Assembly (NCBI RefSeq): GCF_006494375.1
Contig: NZ_VHIZ01000024.1
Span: 27,854 to 91,853, forward strand
Reading direction: 5' to 3'
Source of the DNA: Pantoea anthophila
Lineage (GTDB): Bacteria; Pseudomonadota; Gammaproteobacteria; Enterobacterales; Enterobacteriaceae
DNA: 64,000 nt
The notes beneath the pieces are model-generated. The model searched no databases, was not told where the DNA came from, and saw only the letters and a list, made by a program, of their open reading frames with translations. Of the stretch, positions 1 to 9,739 are shown one piece after another; position 1 is the stretch's first letter; the number at the start of each line of letters is the position of its first letter. The translations under genes and the position numbers were made by a program.

Positions 1-24
1 GGTTTAACGGAAATAATCGCAAAG

Positions 25-59
25 AAAAAGGGCCGGCCGTATCACGGGCGGCCCTTTTT
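25..59. terminator. Bidirectional terminator downstream of panD
   Basis: A 15-base inverted repeat with one mismatch (arms 25-39 and 45-59, loop TATCA) carries an A-run on its left side and a T-run on its right, so it looks like a Rho-independent terminator on both strands. It would end the minus-strand panD transcript and any plus-strand transcript entering from outside the window. Confidence 0.85.
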
Positions 60-61
60 TA

Positions 62-442
62 TCAGGCGATCTGTACCGGCAGCGCTTTTGCCAGACGCTT
101 CATCTGGTTGTCACCCTCAAAATAGGCGACCTTTGGCTGCCACTGACGCGCTTCCGCATCTTCAACCTGCACATAGGAGCAGATAATTAAAATATCGCCC
201 TGGCAGGCGCAGCGGGCGGCCGCACCATTTACCGAAATGATTTTTGAGCCACGCTCAGCCGCGATAGCATAGGTGGAAAAACGCTGACCGTTGGTGACGT
301 TATAAATATCGATCGCTTCATATTGCAGAATGCCGGAAGCATCCAGGAAATCCTGATCGATTGCGCAGGAACCTTCGTAATTGAGGTCCGCCTGCGTCAC
401 TTTCACGCGGTGTAATTTGCCTTGCAGAACAGTGCGAATCAT
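62..442 (-). CDS. panD: Aspartate 1-decarboxylase PanD
   Basis: PanD is a cytosolic pyruvoyl enzyme that decarboxylates L-aspartate to beta-alanine, one of the two substrates of pantothenate synthetase. The 126-residue length is the family norm. The proenzyme cleavage site Gly24-Ser25 is visible in the EGSCAID motif, and Ser25 would become the pyruvoyl group. It lies 47 bases downstream of panC on the same strand, and no gene separates them, whereas E. coli K-12 has rpnC (yadD) between panD and panC. Co-transcription with panBC is likely but not proven, since the gap could hold a promoter. The gene ends just before a strong terminator. Confidence 0.97.
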   Translation of the reverse strand: MIRTVLQGKLHRVKVTQADLNYEGSCAIDQDFLDASGILQYEAIDIYNVTNGQRFSTYAIAAERGSKIISVNGAAARCACQGDILIICSYVQVEDAEARQWQPKVAYFEGDNQMKRLAKALPVQIA

Positions 443-489
443 AGCCAGAAACCTTGTCAGAGAAATAAAGTAATCTGTAGCGGGTGTGC

Positions 490-1344
490 TTACAGCGTCA
501 GGTCAACGGTTTGGTTGTCAATCAGGCGGGCATTGCCCAGCCAGGCGGCCATCAGTACGACAGCGCGCTGACTGTCCACCGTCAGCGGCTGCAGCGTTTC
601 CGCATCGCAGATCGCCAGGCCATCAGGACGCAATCCCTGCGCGACCAGCGCCTCACTGGCCGCCTCGATAATCTCTTCAACATGGCGCTCGCCGTTTTCC
701 AGCCGCGTCGCCATCTGACGCATCACCTGGCTCAGCACCGGGGCCAGCTGACGCTCATCGGCCGTCAGGTAGCCGTTGCGCGAACTCAGCGCCAGACCAT
801 CCGCAGCCCGTACGGTAGGCACGCCGACAATTTCAATGTCGAAGCCCATATCGGCCACCATCTTACGAATGATAGCCAGCTGCTGAAAATCCTTTTCACC
901 GAAACAGGCAATGTCGGGCTGCACCAGATTAAAGAGTTTGCTGACGATGGTGGCCACGCCGCGAAAATGGCCCGGACGGGTCGCGCCCTCCAGCAGAGAG
1001 GAGAGCACCGGCACCTCAACAAAGGTCTGATTCTGCGCGCCCTGCGGATAGACTTCAGCCGGTGAGGGGGCAAAGACGACATCCACCTGATGGCGGTTCA
1101 GCTTTTCGCAATCCTCCTGCAGCGTGCGCGGATAGCGAGCCAGGTCGTCTGCCCGGTCAAACTGCATCGGATTCACGAAGATCGACACAATCACGATGTC
1201 GCCGCGCGCCCGCGCCTCATCCACCAGCGTCAGATGCCCTTCATGCAGGTTGCCCATGGTCGGCACCAGCGCAATACGTTTACCCTGCTGACGCCAGCGA
1301 CGGACTTCCTGGCGCAGCATCAGCAGCGTTTCAATGATCAACAC
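490..1344 (-). CDS. panC: Pantothenate synthetase PanC
   Basis: PanC condenses pantoate with beta-alanine using ATP, via a pantoyl-adenylate, to give pantothenate, the coenzyme A precursor. The 284-residue protein has the nucleotidyltransferase [10 protein letters not shown] motif near residues 29-38 and the SSRNGYL segment that acts as the KMSKS equivalent. It follows panB by 15 bases, so the two are almost certainly one transcript, and PanD, which supplies its beta-alanine, is next. The start was kept at the ATG that gives the E. coli-like N-terminus [11 protein letters not shown]. Confidence 0.97.
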   Translation of the reverse strand: MLIIETLLMLRQEVRRWRQQGKRIALVPTMGNLHEGHLTLVDEARARGDIVIVSIFVNPMQFDRADDLARYPRTLQEDCEKLNRHQVDVVFAPSPAEVYPQGAQNQTFVEVPVLSSLLEGATRPGHFRGVATIVSKLFNLVQPDIACFGEKDFQQLAIIRKMVADMGFDIEIVGVPTVRAADGLALSSRNGYLTADERQLAPVLSQVMRQMATRLENGERHVEEIIEAASEALVAQGLRPDGLAICDAETLQPLTVDSQRAVVLMAAWLGNARLIDNQTVDLTL

Positions 1345-1359
1345 GGTGATTCTCCCGAA

Positions 1360-2154
1360 TTACTGGAAACTGTGCTCGGCCGCCGGGTAGGTACCGGCTT
1401 CAACTTCAGCGATATAGTGGCGAATCGCCGCGCGAACATCGCCGCTCTCCGCCAGGAAATTTTTGGCAAATTTAGGGATGTGGCCGCCGGTCACGCCCAG
1501 GGCGTCATGCATCACCAGAATCTGTCCATCGGTGACGTTACCGGCACCAATGCCGATCACCGGAATAGTGAGGGCGGCGGTGATCCGCTGGGCCAGCGAG
1601 ACCGGCACGCACTCCAGCACCATCAGCTGTGCGCCCGCGGCTTCCAGCGCCAGCGCGTCGGCCAGCAGCTGCTCGGCTCCCGCTTCATCACGCCCCTGGA
1701 CTTTATAACCGCCAAAGATATTGACCGACTGCGGCGTCAGCCCCAGGTGACCACACACCGGCACCGCCCGCTCGGTCAGCATCCGGACGGTTTCAGCCAG
1801 CCAGCTGCCGCCTTCCAGTTTGACCATGTTGGCTCCGGCGCGCATCAGCTGCGCAGCGTTGTCAAAGGTCTGTGCCGGCGTGGCATAGCTCATGAAGGGC
1901 AGGTCAGCGAGCAGCAGCGCCTGCGGCGCGCCACGGCGCACGGCGGCGGTGTGATAGGCGATGTCGCTGACCGTCACCGGCAGCGTTGAGTCATGCCCCT
2001 GAATCGTCATACCTAACGAATCGCCAACCAGCAGCACCTGAATGCCTTCATCGGCAAACAGGCGGGCAAAACTGAAATCGTAGGCGGTCAGCGTCGCGAA
2101 TTTTTTACCGCTGGCTTTCGCCTGACGCAGATGTGAAATCGTGGTGGGTTTCAT
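1360..2154 (-). CDS. panB: 3-methyl-2-oxobutanoate hydroxymethyltransferase PanB
   Basis: PanB transfers a hydroxymethyl group from 5,10-methylene-tetrahydrofolate to 2-ketoisovalerate to make ketopantoate, the first committed step to pantothenate. The 264-residue length and the motifs LLVGDSLGM and VKLEGG match the family, which folds as a Mg-dependent TIM barrel and works as a decamer. It heads the panBCD cluster. The 83-base gap to folK upstream on the same strand is long enough to hold a promoter, but I could not identify one with confidence. Confidence 0.97.
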   Translation of the reverse strand: MKPTTISHLRQAKASGKKFATLTAYDFSFARLFADEGIQVLLVGDSLGMTIQGHDSTLPVTVSDIAYHTAAVRRGAPQALLLADLPFMSYATPAQTFDNAAQLMRAGANMVKLEGGSWLAETVRMLTERAVPVCGHLGLTPQSVNIFGGYKVQGRDEAGAEQLLADALALEAAGAQLMVLECVPVSLAQRITAALTIPVIGIGAGNVTDGQILVMHDALGVTGGHIPKFAKNFLAESGDVRAAIRHYIAEVEAGTYPAAEHSFQ

Positions 2155-2237
2155 GGCGCTCTCAACTCAGGAATTCTGATGGGCGCAGTTTACTGGATAG
2201 CGTCAGAGAGCGGAATCAGAGAGTTGTGTTTGTCTGC

Positions 2238-2723
2238 TCAGCGCGGCCACAGGGTGATGCTGCTACTGTCGAGCGTGGCCAGAATCGTGCTGAGCGCACG
2301 GCCATCCGGCAGGCGAACATCCGGCGCAATCGCCAGCAGCGGCACCAGCATAAACGCCCGATTCAGCAGGTCATAGTGCGGCACCGTCAGGCGTTCATTG
2401 TTGATCACCGCCTCGCCAAACAGCATCAGATCGATATCCAGCGTGCGCGGTCCCCAGCGCTCCGCCTTACGCACCCGGCCATGCTCCTGCTCAATCCGCT
2501 GGGTGTGGTCCAGCAGCGCTTCTGCGCTGAGATCGGTCTCCAGCGCCACGGCGGCATTCAGGAAGTCGGGCTGATCAGGCGGGCCATAGGGTGGCGTGCG
2601 GTAGAAGGGCGAGGTGGCAATGCGCTGCGTCTGCGGCAACGCATCCAGGGCGCGAAGCGCTGCATCAACCTGATGCAGCGGATCGGCCAGGTTACTGCCT
2701 AATGCCAGGTAAACCCGGGTCAT
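2238..2723 (-). CDS. folK: Hydroxymethyldihydropterin pyrophosphokinase FolK
   Basis: FolK moves pyrophosphate from ATP to 6-hydroxymethyl-7,8-dihydropterin in folate synthesis. The 161 residues begin with the typical ALGSNLADP segment, and the signature [15 protein letters not shown] is present around residues 89-103. Its ATG overlaps the pcnB stop codon in an ATGA arrangement (2720-2723), so translation is probably coupled to poly(A) polymerase. The product of the folate path is used by PanB immediately downstream, which is a plausible reason for the neighbourhood, although that link is inference. Confidence 0.96.
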   Translation of the reverse strand: MTRVYLALGSNLADPLHQVDAALRALDALPQTQRIATSPFYRTPPYGPPDQPDFLNAAVALETDLSAEALLDHTQRIEQEHGRVRKAERWGPRTLDIDLMLFGEAVINNERLTVPHYDLLNRAFMLVPLLAIAPDVRLPDGRALSTILATLDSSSITLWPR

Positions 2724-4138
2724 GAGGCGTTCTGGTTGTCACGACGCGGCGCGGAAGAACGGCGGCGCGGACGACGCGATTTATGGCGCGGCACCGGATC
2801 GTCGCCGAGGTTGTTCAGCATGTTTTTCTGCTGCGGCGGCGCGGCGACCTGGAATTCGCCCCACCACTGGCTCAGACGCAGCAGTTCCGGGTTATTTTCT
2901 ACTTCCGCCCGCAGCGCCAGCAGATCGTAAGCGGCGCGGAATTTCGGATGCTCCATCAGTTTCCAGGCGCGTTTACCGTGACGGCGCGACATGCGTAGCT
3001 GCAGCAGCCAGATATCGCGGATCAGCGAGGTGATGCGCTTCGGAATCGCCAGCGCACGGCAGGCTTCATCCAGCGTATCATTCATCGCCATCGCAAAGGC
3101 TTCAAAGTAGGTCAGGCCACTTTCCTGCGCAATGCGCTCTGCCGCTTCCAGCTGCGGATACCAGAACATCGCGGCAAACAGAAACGCCGGATTCACGCGC
3201 ATATCATTCTGAATGCGGTTATCAGTGTTTTTCAGCACCTGCGCCAGCATGCGCTCCATGTGGCTGTCGCTGTTTTCCGTGAAGTTGCGCGCCAGCGTCG
3301 GGAACAGCGGCTGGAACAGCTGATATTCACAGAGCTTCAGATAGGTGCTGTAGCCGTAGCCCGCCTGAAGCAGCTTCAGCGACTCTTCAAACAGGCGAGC
3401 CGGTGGAATATCACGCAGCAGCGAGGCCAGACGCGGGATCGGCTCTGCCGTTTCCGGCGCAATGCGCATATTAAGCTTCGCAGCAAAGCGCGCCACGCGC
3501 AGCATACGGACCGGGTCTTCGCGGTAACGGGTTTCCGGATCGCCAATCAGGCGGATGATGCCCTGTTCCAGATCGCTGATGCCGCCCACGTAGTCACGCA
3601 CGGTGAAATCCGCCACGCTGTAGTAGAGGCTGTTGATGGTGAGATCGCGGCGCTGAGCATCATCTTCAATCGAACCGAAAATGTTGTCGCGCAGCAGCAT
3701 GCCGCTCTGGGCGCGCTGCGAACTGTTGCGATCCTCAGCCATCTCTTCCGCCTGATGATGTCCACGGAAGGTGGCAACTTCGATCACTTCCGGGCCAAAC
3801 ATCACGTGTGCCAGACGGAAACGGCGACCGACCAGACGGCAGTTGCGGAACAGCTTGCGCATCTGCTCAGGTGTGGCGTTGGTCGTCACGTCGAAATCTT
3901 TCGGTTTTTGCCCCAGTAGCAAATCGCGCACGCCACCGCCTACCAGATAGGCTTCATAACCGGCTTTATTGAGGCGATAGAGCACTTTGAGGGCATTTTC
4001 GCTGATGTCTTTACGTGAGATGGTATGGCTTTCACGAGGGATGATGGTCATAAGACGCTCTGGTTCAACCTCTGCTGGGGCTTCCTCTTCATCACGCTTC
4101 AGGACTTTCCGGCAAAAATTAGCTACTCGGGTAAAAAT
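2720..4138 (-). CDS. pcnB: Poly(A) polymerase I PcnB, AUU start
   Basis: PcnB adds 3' poly(A) tails that promote RNA decay and controls plasmid copy number through antisense RNA. It has the class II nucleotidyltransferase core ([10 protein letters not shown] followed by KDFDVTTNA), a tRNA-nucleotidyltransferase-like middle and a basic Arg-rich C-terminus. E. coli pcnB is known to start at AUU. Here an ATT codon at 4138-4136 sits exactly where the E. coli protein begins ([12 protein letters not shown] follows), with a GAGGTG Shine-Dalgarno at 4148-4143 and four bases between. I therefore chose the AUU start, giving 472 residues. An in-frame ATG at 4159 would add seven residues and would place the Shine-Dalgarno inside the gene. 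Confidence 0.93.
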   Translation of the reverse strand: MFTRVANFCRKVLKRDEEEAPAEVEPERLMTIIPRESHTISRKDISENALKVLYRLNKAGYEAYLVGGGVRDLLLGQKPKDFDVTTNATPEQMRKLFRNCRLVGRRFRLAHVMFGPEVIEVATFRGHHQAEEMAEDRNSSQRAQSGMLLRDNIFGSIEDDAQRRDLTINSLYYSVADFTVRDYVGGISDLEQGIIRLIGDPETRYREDPVRMLRVARFAAKLNMRIAPETAEPIPRLASLLRDIPPARLFEESLKLLQAGYGYSTYLKLCEYQLFQPLFPTLARNFTENSDSHMERMLAQVLKNTDNRIQNDMRVNPAFLFAAMFWYPQLEAAERIAQESGLTYFEAFAMAMNDTLDEACRALAIPKRITSLIRDIWLLQLRMSRRHGKRAWKLMEHPKFRAAYDLLALRAEVENNPELLRLSQWWGEFQVAAPPQQKNMLNNLGDDPVPRHKSRRPRRRSSAPRRDNQNAS

Positions 4139-4142
4139 GGGA

Positions 4143-4148
4143 CACCTC
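4143..4148 (-). promoter_or_regulatory. Shine-Dalgarno selecting the AUU start of pcnB
   Basis: Read on the minus strand the sequence is GAGGTG, then TCCC, then the ATT codon. The spacing suits initiation at ATT and not at the upstream ATG. AUU starts are discriminated against by initiation factor 3, which keeps expression low in the known E. coli case. Confidence 0.75.
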
Positions 4149-4226
4149 GACAGTGGCATAAAAAGGGTGTAGGTAAAATCAGCGGCTAATCATAGCCTGT
4201 TGAGAACCGTTTGAGAATGCTGTTGT

Positions 4227-5105
4227 CTATGCATCCGGTTTCAGGGCGTTCTCCTGCGGCATCAAAGCGATATTCCACTGCGACACCGCATCAGACAGCA
4301 GTTTGTCCTGCGTTAAGTCCTGCCAGCCGGGTGAAACAGGCTGTCCGAGAAAGCGCAACGCCGCCACTAACAGCGGCCGGGCGTCGCCATCCGGCAGCGA
4401 CGGCGCATGATTCTGCTTCGACAGCTTATTACCGTCGTGATTAAGCGCCAGCGGCAGGTGCAGCCAGGCGGGCACCGCCCAGCCGAACTGCTGATAAAGC
4501 GCAATCTGCCGCACGGTCGGCTCAATGAGATCGGCGCCGCGCACCACTTCAGTAATCCCCTGAAAGTGATCGTCAACCACCACCGCCAGGTTATAGGCAA
4601 ACAGCCCGTCGCGCCGGTGAATAATAAAATCTTCCTCTGCCAGCCCCCTGTCCGCCTCAACGTGACCGCGCAGCCGATCCTCAAAGGCAAAAACCGGGGC
4701 ATGCTGACGTAAACGCAGCGCAGCATTCTCCGGCCCGCGATGCCGATCGCGGCAGTAGCCATCATAGAAACCGCCAATCTCCTGAATGCGGCGCCGCGGG
4801 CAGGTGCAGAAATAGCTCTGACGATGCTGCTGCAGCCAGGCCAGCGCCTCCCGGTAGGCTTCATGACGCTGCGACTGCCACAGCACCTCACCATCCCACT
4901 CCAGTCCATAGTGCGCCAGCTGATGCAGGATACGATCTGCAGCCCCCGGCACTTCGCGTGGCGGGTCGATATCTTCAATCCGCACCCGCCAGAGCCCGTT
5001 CTGCGCACGCGCGCTCAGGTAACTGCCCAGCGCAGCAATCAGCGAGCCGAAATGGAGTTCACCAGAAGGAGAGGGGGCGAAGCGACCGATACAGGAGGAT
5101 GACAT
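4227..5105 (-). CDS. gluQ: Glutamyl-Q tRNA(Asp) synthetase GluQ
   Basis: GluQ (GluQ-RS, YadB) resembles the catalytic half of glutamyl-tRNA synthetase but attaches glutamate to queuosine at position 34 of tRNA(Asp). The class I HIGH-like segment is in [14 protein letters not shown], a zinc-type cysteine cluster is CTCPRRR with a later YDGYC, and KLSKQNH replaces KMSKS. No anticodon-binding domain follows, as expected. The ATG at 5105 gives [12 protein letters not shown], matching E. coli; an upstream in-frame extension looks untranslated. It lies between dksA and pcnB on the same strand, the usual enterobacterial order. Confidence 0.95.
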   Translation of the reverse strand: MSSSCIGRFAPSPSGELHFGSLIAALGSYLSARAQNGLWRVRIEDIDPPREVPGAADRILHQLAHYGLEWDGEVLWQSQRHEAYREALAWLQQHRQSYFCTCPRRRIQEIGGFYDGYCRDRHRGPENAALRLRQHAPVFAFEDRLRGHVEADRGLAEEDFIIHRRDGLFAYNLAVVVDDHFQGITEVVRGADLIEPTVRQIALYQQFGWAVPAWLHLPLALNHDGNKLSKQNHAPSLPDGDARPLLVAALRFLGQPVSPGWQDLTQDKLLSDAVSQWNIALMPQENALKPDA

Positions 5106-5178
5106 AGGTTTCAGAAGTGACCACGCAGCGGACAGGACAACAGGTGTACCGCTGCGTGGCAACAGGCTGGACGCGGCA

Positions 5179-5634
5179 TCAGCCGGCCATTTGTTTCTCA
5201 CGAATTTCTGCTAAGGTCTTACAGTCGATGCAGAGATCGGCGGTAGGACGCGCTTCGAGACGGCGGATACCGATCTCTACGCCACAGGAATCGCAATAGC
5301 CGAAGTCGTCATCTTCCACTTTCTTCAGCGTCTTCTCGATCTTTTTAATCAGTTTACGTTCGCGATCGCGGTTACGCAGCTCCAGGCTGAACTCCTCTTC
5401 CTGCGCGGCACGGTCTACCGGGTCCGGGAAGTTAGCAGCTTCATCCTGCATGTGCGATACGGTACGATCGACTTCGTCCCGCAATTGATTACGCCAGGCT
5501 TCCAGAATCTTGCGAAAATGGGTCAGCTGCGCGTCGTTCATATACTCTTCGCCCGGTTTCACCTGGTAAGGTTCGACGCCGGCGATAGCGAGAATACTCA
5601 GGGACGATGTTTTACGGTTTTGACCTTCTTGCAT
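5179..5634 (-). CDS. dksA: RNA polymerase-binding transcription factor DksA
   Basis: DksA enters the RNA polymerase secondary channel and, with ppGpp, represses rRNA promoters and activates amino-acid promoters. The 151-residue protein has the coiled coil with tip residues Asp71 and Asp74 in DPVD and a four-cysteine zinc finger (CDSC at the start, CIDC at the end). The ATG at 5634 follows an AGGAG Shine-Dalgarno and gives the E. coli N-terminus [12 protein letters not shown]; a longer in-frame start seven codons upstream has no such support. An rrn P1 promoter, a classic DksA target, is present at the far end of this window. Confidence 0.98.
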   Translation of the reverse strand: MQEGQNRKTSSLSILAIAGVEPYQVKPGEEYMNDAQLTHFRKILEAWRNQLRDEVDRTVSHMQDEAANFPDPVDRAAQEEEFSLELRNRDRERKLIKKIEKTLKKVEDDDFGYCDSCGVEIGIRRLEARPTADLCIDCKTLAEIREKQMAG

Positions 5635-5760
5635 GTTGCTTCTCCTGGATAACACGCACTATACCCTTCGACTTGCATCTCGCAGGGGCGTTGCTGCCAG
5701 CCTGCATTTGACATCTGCGGGGTACATCGATCCCCCATTGGGGAAAAAAACAGGCCGCTA

Positions 5761-5789
5761 TAAATAACAGAAGCAGTCAGGGTTGGCAA
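5761..5789 (-). promoter_or_regulatory. Possible dksA promoter
   Basis: On the minus strand TTGCCA (5789-5784) and TATTTA (5766-5761) are 17 bases apart, about 130 bases before the dksA start. The -10 match is poor, so this is only a tentative call. The rest of the sfsA-dksA gap (5635-5881) shows no other gene. Confidence 0.3.
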
Positions 5790-5881
5790 TTCTTCGTGAA
5801 CACACCTTGACAAGCCTGTGAGGAACAGCGTAGTTGGTCCCCGATTCTGAGCATTCTTACCACATAAAATTGCAAAAGATA

Positions 5882-6586
5882 TTACAAGGTTACGTTAACC
5901 GGCGTTTTAAGAACTATTCCCGCCGCGGATAAGTCTGCCTGATACGCGAAAACCTCTACACCCTCTCGCTGCGCCTGAGCCAGTTGTTCTGCATACGCCG
6001 CATCAATGTGGCGTGCCGGGGAAACGTCCTCAATCCCCGAGTGCAGAACGGCAAACAACAAAACGGCCCGATGACCCTCTGCCGCAACCGTCGCCAGTTC
6101 GCGCAGGTGTTTCTGTCCTCGAATCGTCACCGCATCCGGAAAATAACCTTTACCTTCATGTAAAAGGGTTACGGATTTCACCTCAATATAGCAGTTGCGT
6201 CGGCCCTCTGCTCTGAGCAGGAAATCAATTCTGCTTTTTTCACTGCCATATCTGACTTCCGCCTGACGCTGGGCATAACCGGTCAGTTCCGCTATCCGGT
6301 TCTGGTCCAGCGCTTCGGCTACCAGTTGATTCGCGCGCAGCGTATTGACGCAGATCCACTCTCCCGCCTGCGTCTCGGTCAGCTCCCAGCTGTGCGGGTA
6401 TTTCCGCGTCAGGCTGCCGGAGGTGGAGTACCAGACCTGATCGCCTGGGGTGGCGCAGCCGGTCATGGCGCCGGTGTTGGCGCAGTGAATCGTCAGCTGC
6501 TCGCCCTCGGGCGTCACGACATCGGCCAGGAAGCGCTTGTAGCGGGCGATCAGGCGGGCGGGTTTAAGAGGAGGAGAGAAGTGCAT
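5882..6586 (-). CDS. sfsA: Sugar fermentation stimulation protein SfsA
   Basis: SfsA is a conserved protein with a PD-(D/E)XK nuclease-like fold and an OB domain. In E. coli its overexpression stimulates maltose metabolism, and its biochemical role is unsettled. The 234-residue length equals the E. coli protein when the ATG at 6586 ([19 protein letters not shown]) is used; about 110 in-frame codons upstream lie inside thpR and look unlike SfsA. The nuclease-like residues are in RIDFLL and CYIEVKSV. The start lies 23 bases inside thpR, so translational coupling is likely. Confidence 0.95.
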   Translation of the reverse strand: MHFSPPLKPARLIARYKRFLADVVTPEGEQLTIHCANTGAMTGCATPGDQVWYSTSGSLTRKYPHSWELTETQAGEWICVNTLRANQLVAEALDQNRIAELTGYAQRQAEVRYGSEKSRIDFLLRAEGRRNCYIEVKSVTLLHEGKGYFPDAVTIRGQKHLRELATVAAEGHRAVLLFAVLHSGIEDVSPARHIDAAYAEQLAQAQREGVEVFAYQADLSAAGIVLKTPVNVTL

Positions 6587-7121
6587 GGGGATCCTGAGAG
6601 CGTAACGGCCAGCTGGCCAGGGTGCGATAACGGGTACGGCCCCGGCTGTACTCCGAGGCAAACAGCGAAAACGCCGGGACATGAAAACGCCAGTGAAAGC
6701 CGCGCGGCGGCAGCGCCACGGGCTGTGTCGCCTGGCGTAACAGCGTGATGTGCGGATGAAACGGCTGCGGGCTCTGGTGGCAGCCGTGCCGGGCGGCCTG
6801 GGCCCGCAGCAGGCTGGCGAGCTGTAACAGACCGCGTGGGGCGCGCTGGCAGCCGAGCCAGACCACGCCGGGGCGGGGCCAGTGTCCGGCATCATCCAGC
6901 TCGAGATCGAAGCCGGGCTGATCAATACGCGATGCCAGCGTCTGCAGGCGCTGGGAGGTCTCCGGCGCGACCTCGCCGAGAAACGCCAGCGTCAGGTGCA
7001 GACTGGCGGCGGCCACCGGCTGGCCCGCCTCCGCAGGGAAGGTGTCGGCCCGCCAGCGCACCAGCTGTTGCTGCATCGCGTCAGGCAGGCTGATGGCAAA
7101 AAATAAGCGTTGTGTCGCCAT
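6564..7121 (-). CDS. thpR: RNA 2',3'-cyclic phosphodiesterase / 2'-5' ligase ThpR
   Basis: ThpR (LigT) belongs to the 2H phosphoesterase family and can make or open 2'-5' RNA linkages and hydrolyse 2',3'-cyclic phosphates. The two catalytic HxTx motifs are HLTL at residues 42-45 and HITL at 124-127 of a 185-residue protein. I chose the ATG at 7121, which has a GGAGAG ribosome site; an in-frame TTG five codons upstream is less likely. The gene is divergent from hrpB, with only about 75 bases between the two starts. Confidence 0.93.
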   Translation of the reverse strand: MATQRLFFAISLPDAMQQQLVRWRADTFPAEAGQPVAAASLHLTLAFLGEVAPETSQRLQTLASRIDQPGFDLELDDAGHWPRPGVVWLGCQRAPRGLLQLASLLRAQAARHGCHQSPQPFHPHITLLRQATQPVALPPRGFHWRFHVPAFSLFASEYSRGRTRYRTLASWPLRSQDPHALLSSS

Positions 7122-7196
7122 GGCGCTCTCCGGCAAATATCACGGATGGATGCTACAATGCGCGCCATCTTAGCACAGGCAGAAGCGGAGTTTGCT

Positions 7197-9641
7197 GTGA
7201 GCGATTTACCGGTCAGCGCGGTGCTGCCTGACATTCTGGCGGCGCTGAGCCACGCCCCTCAAATCCTGCTGGCCGCACCGACGGGGGCGGGCAAATCGAC
7301 CTGGCTGCCGCTGCAGCTATTACAGCAGGCGGCGCTGCCGGGGCGAATCATTATGCTGGAACCACGGCGGCTGGCGGCGCGCAACGTAGCGCAACGGCTG
7401 GCGGAGCAGCTCGGCGAGCAGCCGGGGGCGACGGTAGGATTCAGGATGCGCGGCGAAAGCTGCGTCGGACCAGAGACGCGACTGGAAGTGGTGACCGAAG
7501 GCATGCTGACGCGCATGCTTCAGCACGACCCGATGCTGGAGGGCGTGTCGCTGGTGATCCTGGATGAGTTTCACGAGCGCAGCCTGCAGGCCGATCTGGC
7601 GCTGGCGCTGCTGCTTGATGTGCAGCAGGGGCTGCGCGACGACCTCAGAATCCTGCTGATGTCCGCCACGCTGGACAATGCCCGGCTGGCGGCGCTGCTG
7701 CCCGACGCCCCGCTGATCGTCTCAGAAGGACGCAGCTTTCCGGTGGAGCGGCGCTATGCGTCGCTGAACCAGACGGTGCGTTTCGAAGAGGCGGTAGCGC
7801 GTGAAGTTGCCCAGCTGCTGCGGGAGGAGAGCGGTTCGCTGCTGCTGTTTCTGCCGGGCGTGGCGGAGATCGAACGGGTGAAGCGTGAACTGGAAGCGCG
7901 CATCAGCGACGACGTGGATCTGACGCCGCTCTACGGGGCGCTGCCGCTGGCGGCACAGCGCCGGGCAATCCAGCCCGCCGCGGCCGGACGCCGCAAAGTG
8001 GTGCTCGCCACCAATATTGCCGAAACCAGTCTGACCATTGAGGGGATCCGGCTGGTGGTCGACAGCGCACTGGAACGCAGCGCCCTGTTCGATGCCCGCA
8101 GTGGCGTGACGCGTCTGCAGACCCAGCGCATCAGCCAGGCGTCGATGATCCAGCGTGCAGGCCGCGCCGGGCGTCTGATGCCGGGGATCTGCCTGCATTT
8201 ACTGCCGCAGGAGCAGGCCGCCCGCGCGGCCGCGCAGAGCGAGCCGGAGATCATGAACAGCGATCTCTCCTCGCTGTGGCTGGATCTGCTGCAGTGGGGC
8301 TGCACCCAGCCGCAACAGCTGCAGTGGCTGGATCAGCCACCGGCGAAAAACCTGGCGGCGGCCCGGCAGCAGTTAACCCGTCTGGGGGCACTGGATGACC
8401 ATGGCCTGCTGAATACCCTGGGGCGGCGCATGGCACAGCTGGGCAGCGATCCGCGCCTGGCGGCGATGCTTTGTGCGGCGGGCGACGAGGTGGATGCGGT
8501 CGCCAGCGCCGCACTGCTGGTGGCGATTCTGGAAGAGCCACCCCGCAGCGGCAGCGCCGATCTGCGCGATGCGCTGCACCGGCCTCAGGCTCAGTGGCAG
8601 CGACGGGCGCAGCAGTGGCAGCAGCGACTGAAGGTGCGAGGCGGACGGGTCGATGAGGATCGTTTCGCCGGCTTGCTGGCGGTGGGGTTTGGCGATCGGC
8701 TGGCGCGGCGACGCGACCAGAGCGGCCGCTATCAGCTCGCCAACGGGCTGGGGGCCAGGCTGGATGAGCAGGATGGCCTGACGCGTCATGAATGGCTGAT
8801 CGCGCCTGCCCTGTTACAGAGCAGCGCCGCGCCGGATGCCCGGATGCTGCTGGCTCTGCCGGTCGACATTGAGGCGCTGTGCCAGCAGCGGCCCGCCCTG
8901 GTTGAGCGCCGCACCGAGGTTGAGTGGGATGAAGAGAAGGGCACGCTGCGCGCCCTGAAGCGTGAGCAGATTGGCGCACTGATACTCCGGACGCAGCCGA
9001 TGGCAAAGCCGGAACCGGCGGTACTGCACGCGGCGATGCTGCGCTGGATTGCGGACAAGGGGCTGTCCGTGCTCGGCTGGACGCCAGAGGCAGAGCAGCT
9101 GCGGGTGCGTATCCAGTGTGCGGCGCAGTGGCTGCCGGAAGAGGGCTGGCCTGTCGTCGATGATGCGGCACTGCTTGAGCGTCTGCCGGTGTGGCTGCCG
9201 CCGCAGATGACCACGGTGCGCGATCTCCGCAGCCTGCAGGCGGTAAACCTGACCTCCGCGCTCTTACATTTACTCACATGGTCACAACGTCAGCGGCTGG
9301 ATAGTGCGCTGCCAACTCATTACACTGTGCCGACCGGAAGCCGGCTGCCGATTCGCTACGATGCGGAGAAGCCGCCCGCGCTGGCGGTACGGATTCAGGA
9401 GATGTTTGGTGAAGCGCAGAACCCCACCGTAGCGGAAGGCCGCATTCCGCTGGTGCTGGAGCTGTTATCACCCGCCCAGCGGCCGTTGCAGATCACCCGC
9501 GATCTGGCGGCGTTCTGGCGCGGTGCCTGGCCGGAGGTCAGGAAAGAGATGAAGGGACGTTATCCGAAACACCTCTGGCCCGACGATCCGGCTACCGCCT
9601 TGCCAACAAGGCGAACCAAAAAAATGTCCCCGCAGGGTTGA
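7197..9641 (+). CDS. hrpB: DEAH-box ATP-dependent helicase HrpB
   Basis: HrpB is a large DEAH-family RNA helicase-like ATPase of unsettled cellular role. Walker A GAGKST lies at residues 30-35, the DEFH box at 123-126, SAT shortly after, and the QRAGRAGR motif VI further on; HA2 and HrpB C-terminal domains follow, ending in RRTKK. The GTG at 7197 was chosen because it gives SDLPVSAVLP, aligned with E. coli, and has a GCGGAG site seven bases upstream. With it the protein has 814 residues. A TGCTACAAT segment at 7151-7159 could be an extended -10 element. Confidence 0.95.
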   Translation: MSDLPVSAVLPDILAALSHAPQILLAAPTGAGKSTWLPLQLLQQAALPGRIIMLEPRRLAARNVAQRLAEQLGEQPGATVGFRMRGESCVGPETRLEVVTEGMLTRMLQHDPMLEGVSLVILDEFHERSLQADLALALLLDVQQGLRDDLRILLMSATLDNARLAALLPDAPLIVSEGRSFPVERRYASLNQTVRFEEAVAREVAQLLREESGSLLLFLPGVAEIERVKRELEARISDDVDLTPLYGALPLAAQRRAIQPAAAGRRKVVLATNIAETSLTIEGIRLVVDSALERSALFDARSGVTRLQTQRISQASMIQRAGRAGRLMPGICLHLLPQEQAARAAAQSEPEIMNSDLSSLWLDLLQWGCTQPQQLQWLDQPPAKNLAAARQQLTRLGALDDHGLLNTLGRRMAQLGSDPRLAAMLCAAGDEVDAVASAALLVAILEEPPRSGSADLRDALHRPQAQWQRRAQQWQQRLKVRGGRVDEDRFAGLLAVGFGDRLARRRDQSGRYQLANGLGARLDEQDGLTRHEWLIAPALLQSSAAPDARMLLALPVDIEALCQQRPALVERRTEVEWDEEKGTLRALKREQIGALILRTQPMAKPEPAVLHAAMLRWIADKGLSVLGWTPEAEQLRVRIQCAAQWLPEEGWPVVDDAALLERLPVWLPPQMTTVRDLRSLQAVNLTSALLHLLTWSQRQRLDSALPTHYTVPTGSRLPIRYDAEKPPALAVRIQEMFGEAQNPTVAEGRIPLVLELLSPAQRPLQITRDLAAFWRGAWPEVRKEMKGRYPKHLWPDDPATALPTRRTKKMSPQG

Positions 9642-9739
9642 GTCCACTGGATCGAATTCAGAGGGTTCTGCCATGCGTTATGCGAGAAAGCAGTTAGAGT
9701 AGCGGCGCTGCCGTAAGCACTGCCTGGAGAAGAAAAGTA

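Noticed and set aside
1090..1989. Plus-strand open frame opposite panB and panC
   Set aside because: The frame crosses two conserved genes and their junction, and its composition is that of an antisense shadow.
5731..5750. CCCC-ATT-GGGG plus A-run upstream of dksA as a terminator
   Set aside because: The stem is only four pairs, and the T-run on the minus strand lies before the stem rather than after it.
6587..6925. Upstream in-frame extension of sfsA
   Set aside because: The extra 113 residues lie inside thpR, look like antiphase translation of it, and the 234-residue form equals E. coli SfsA.
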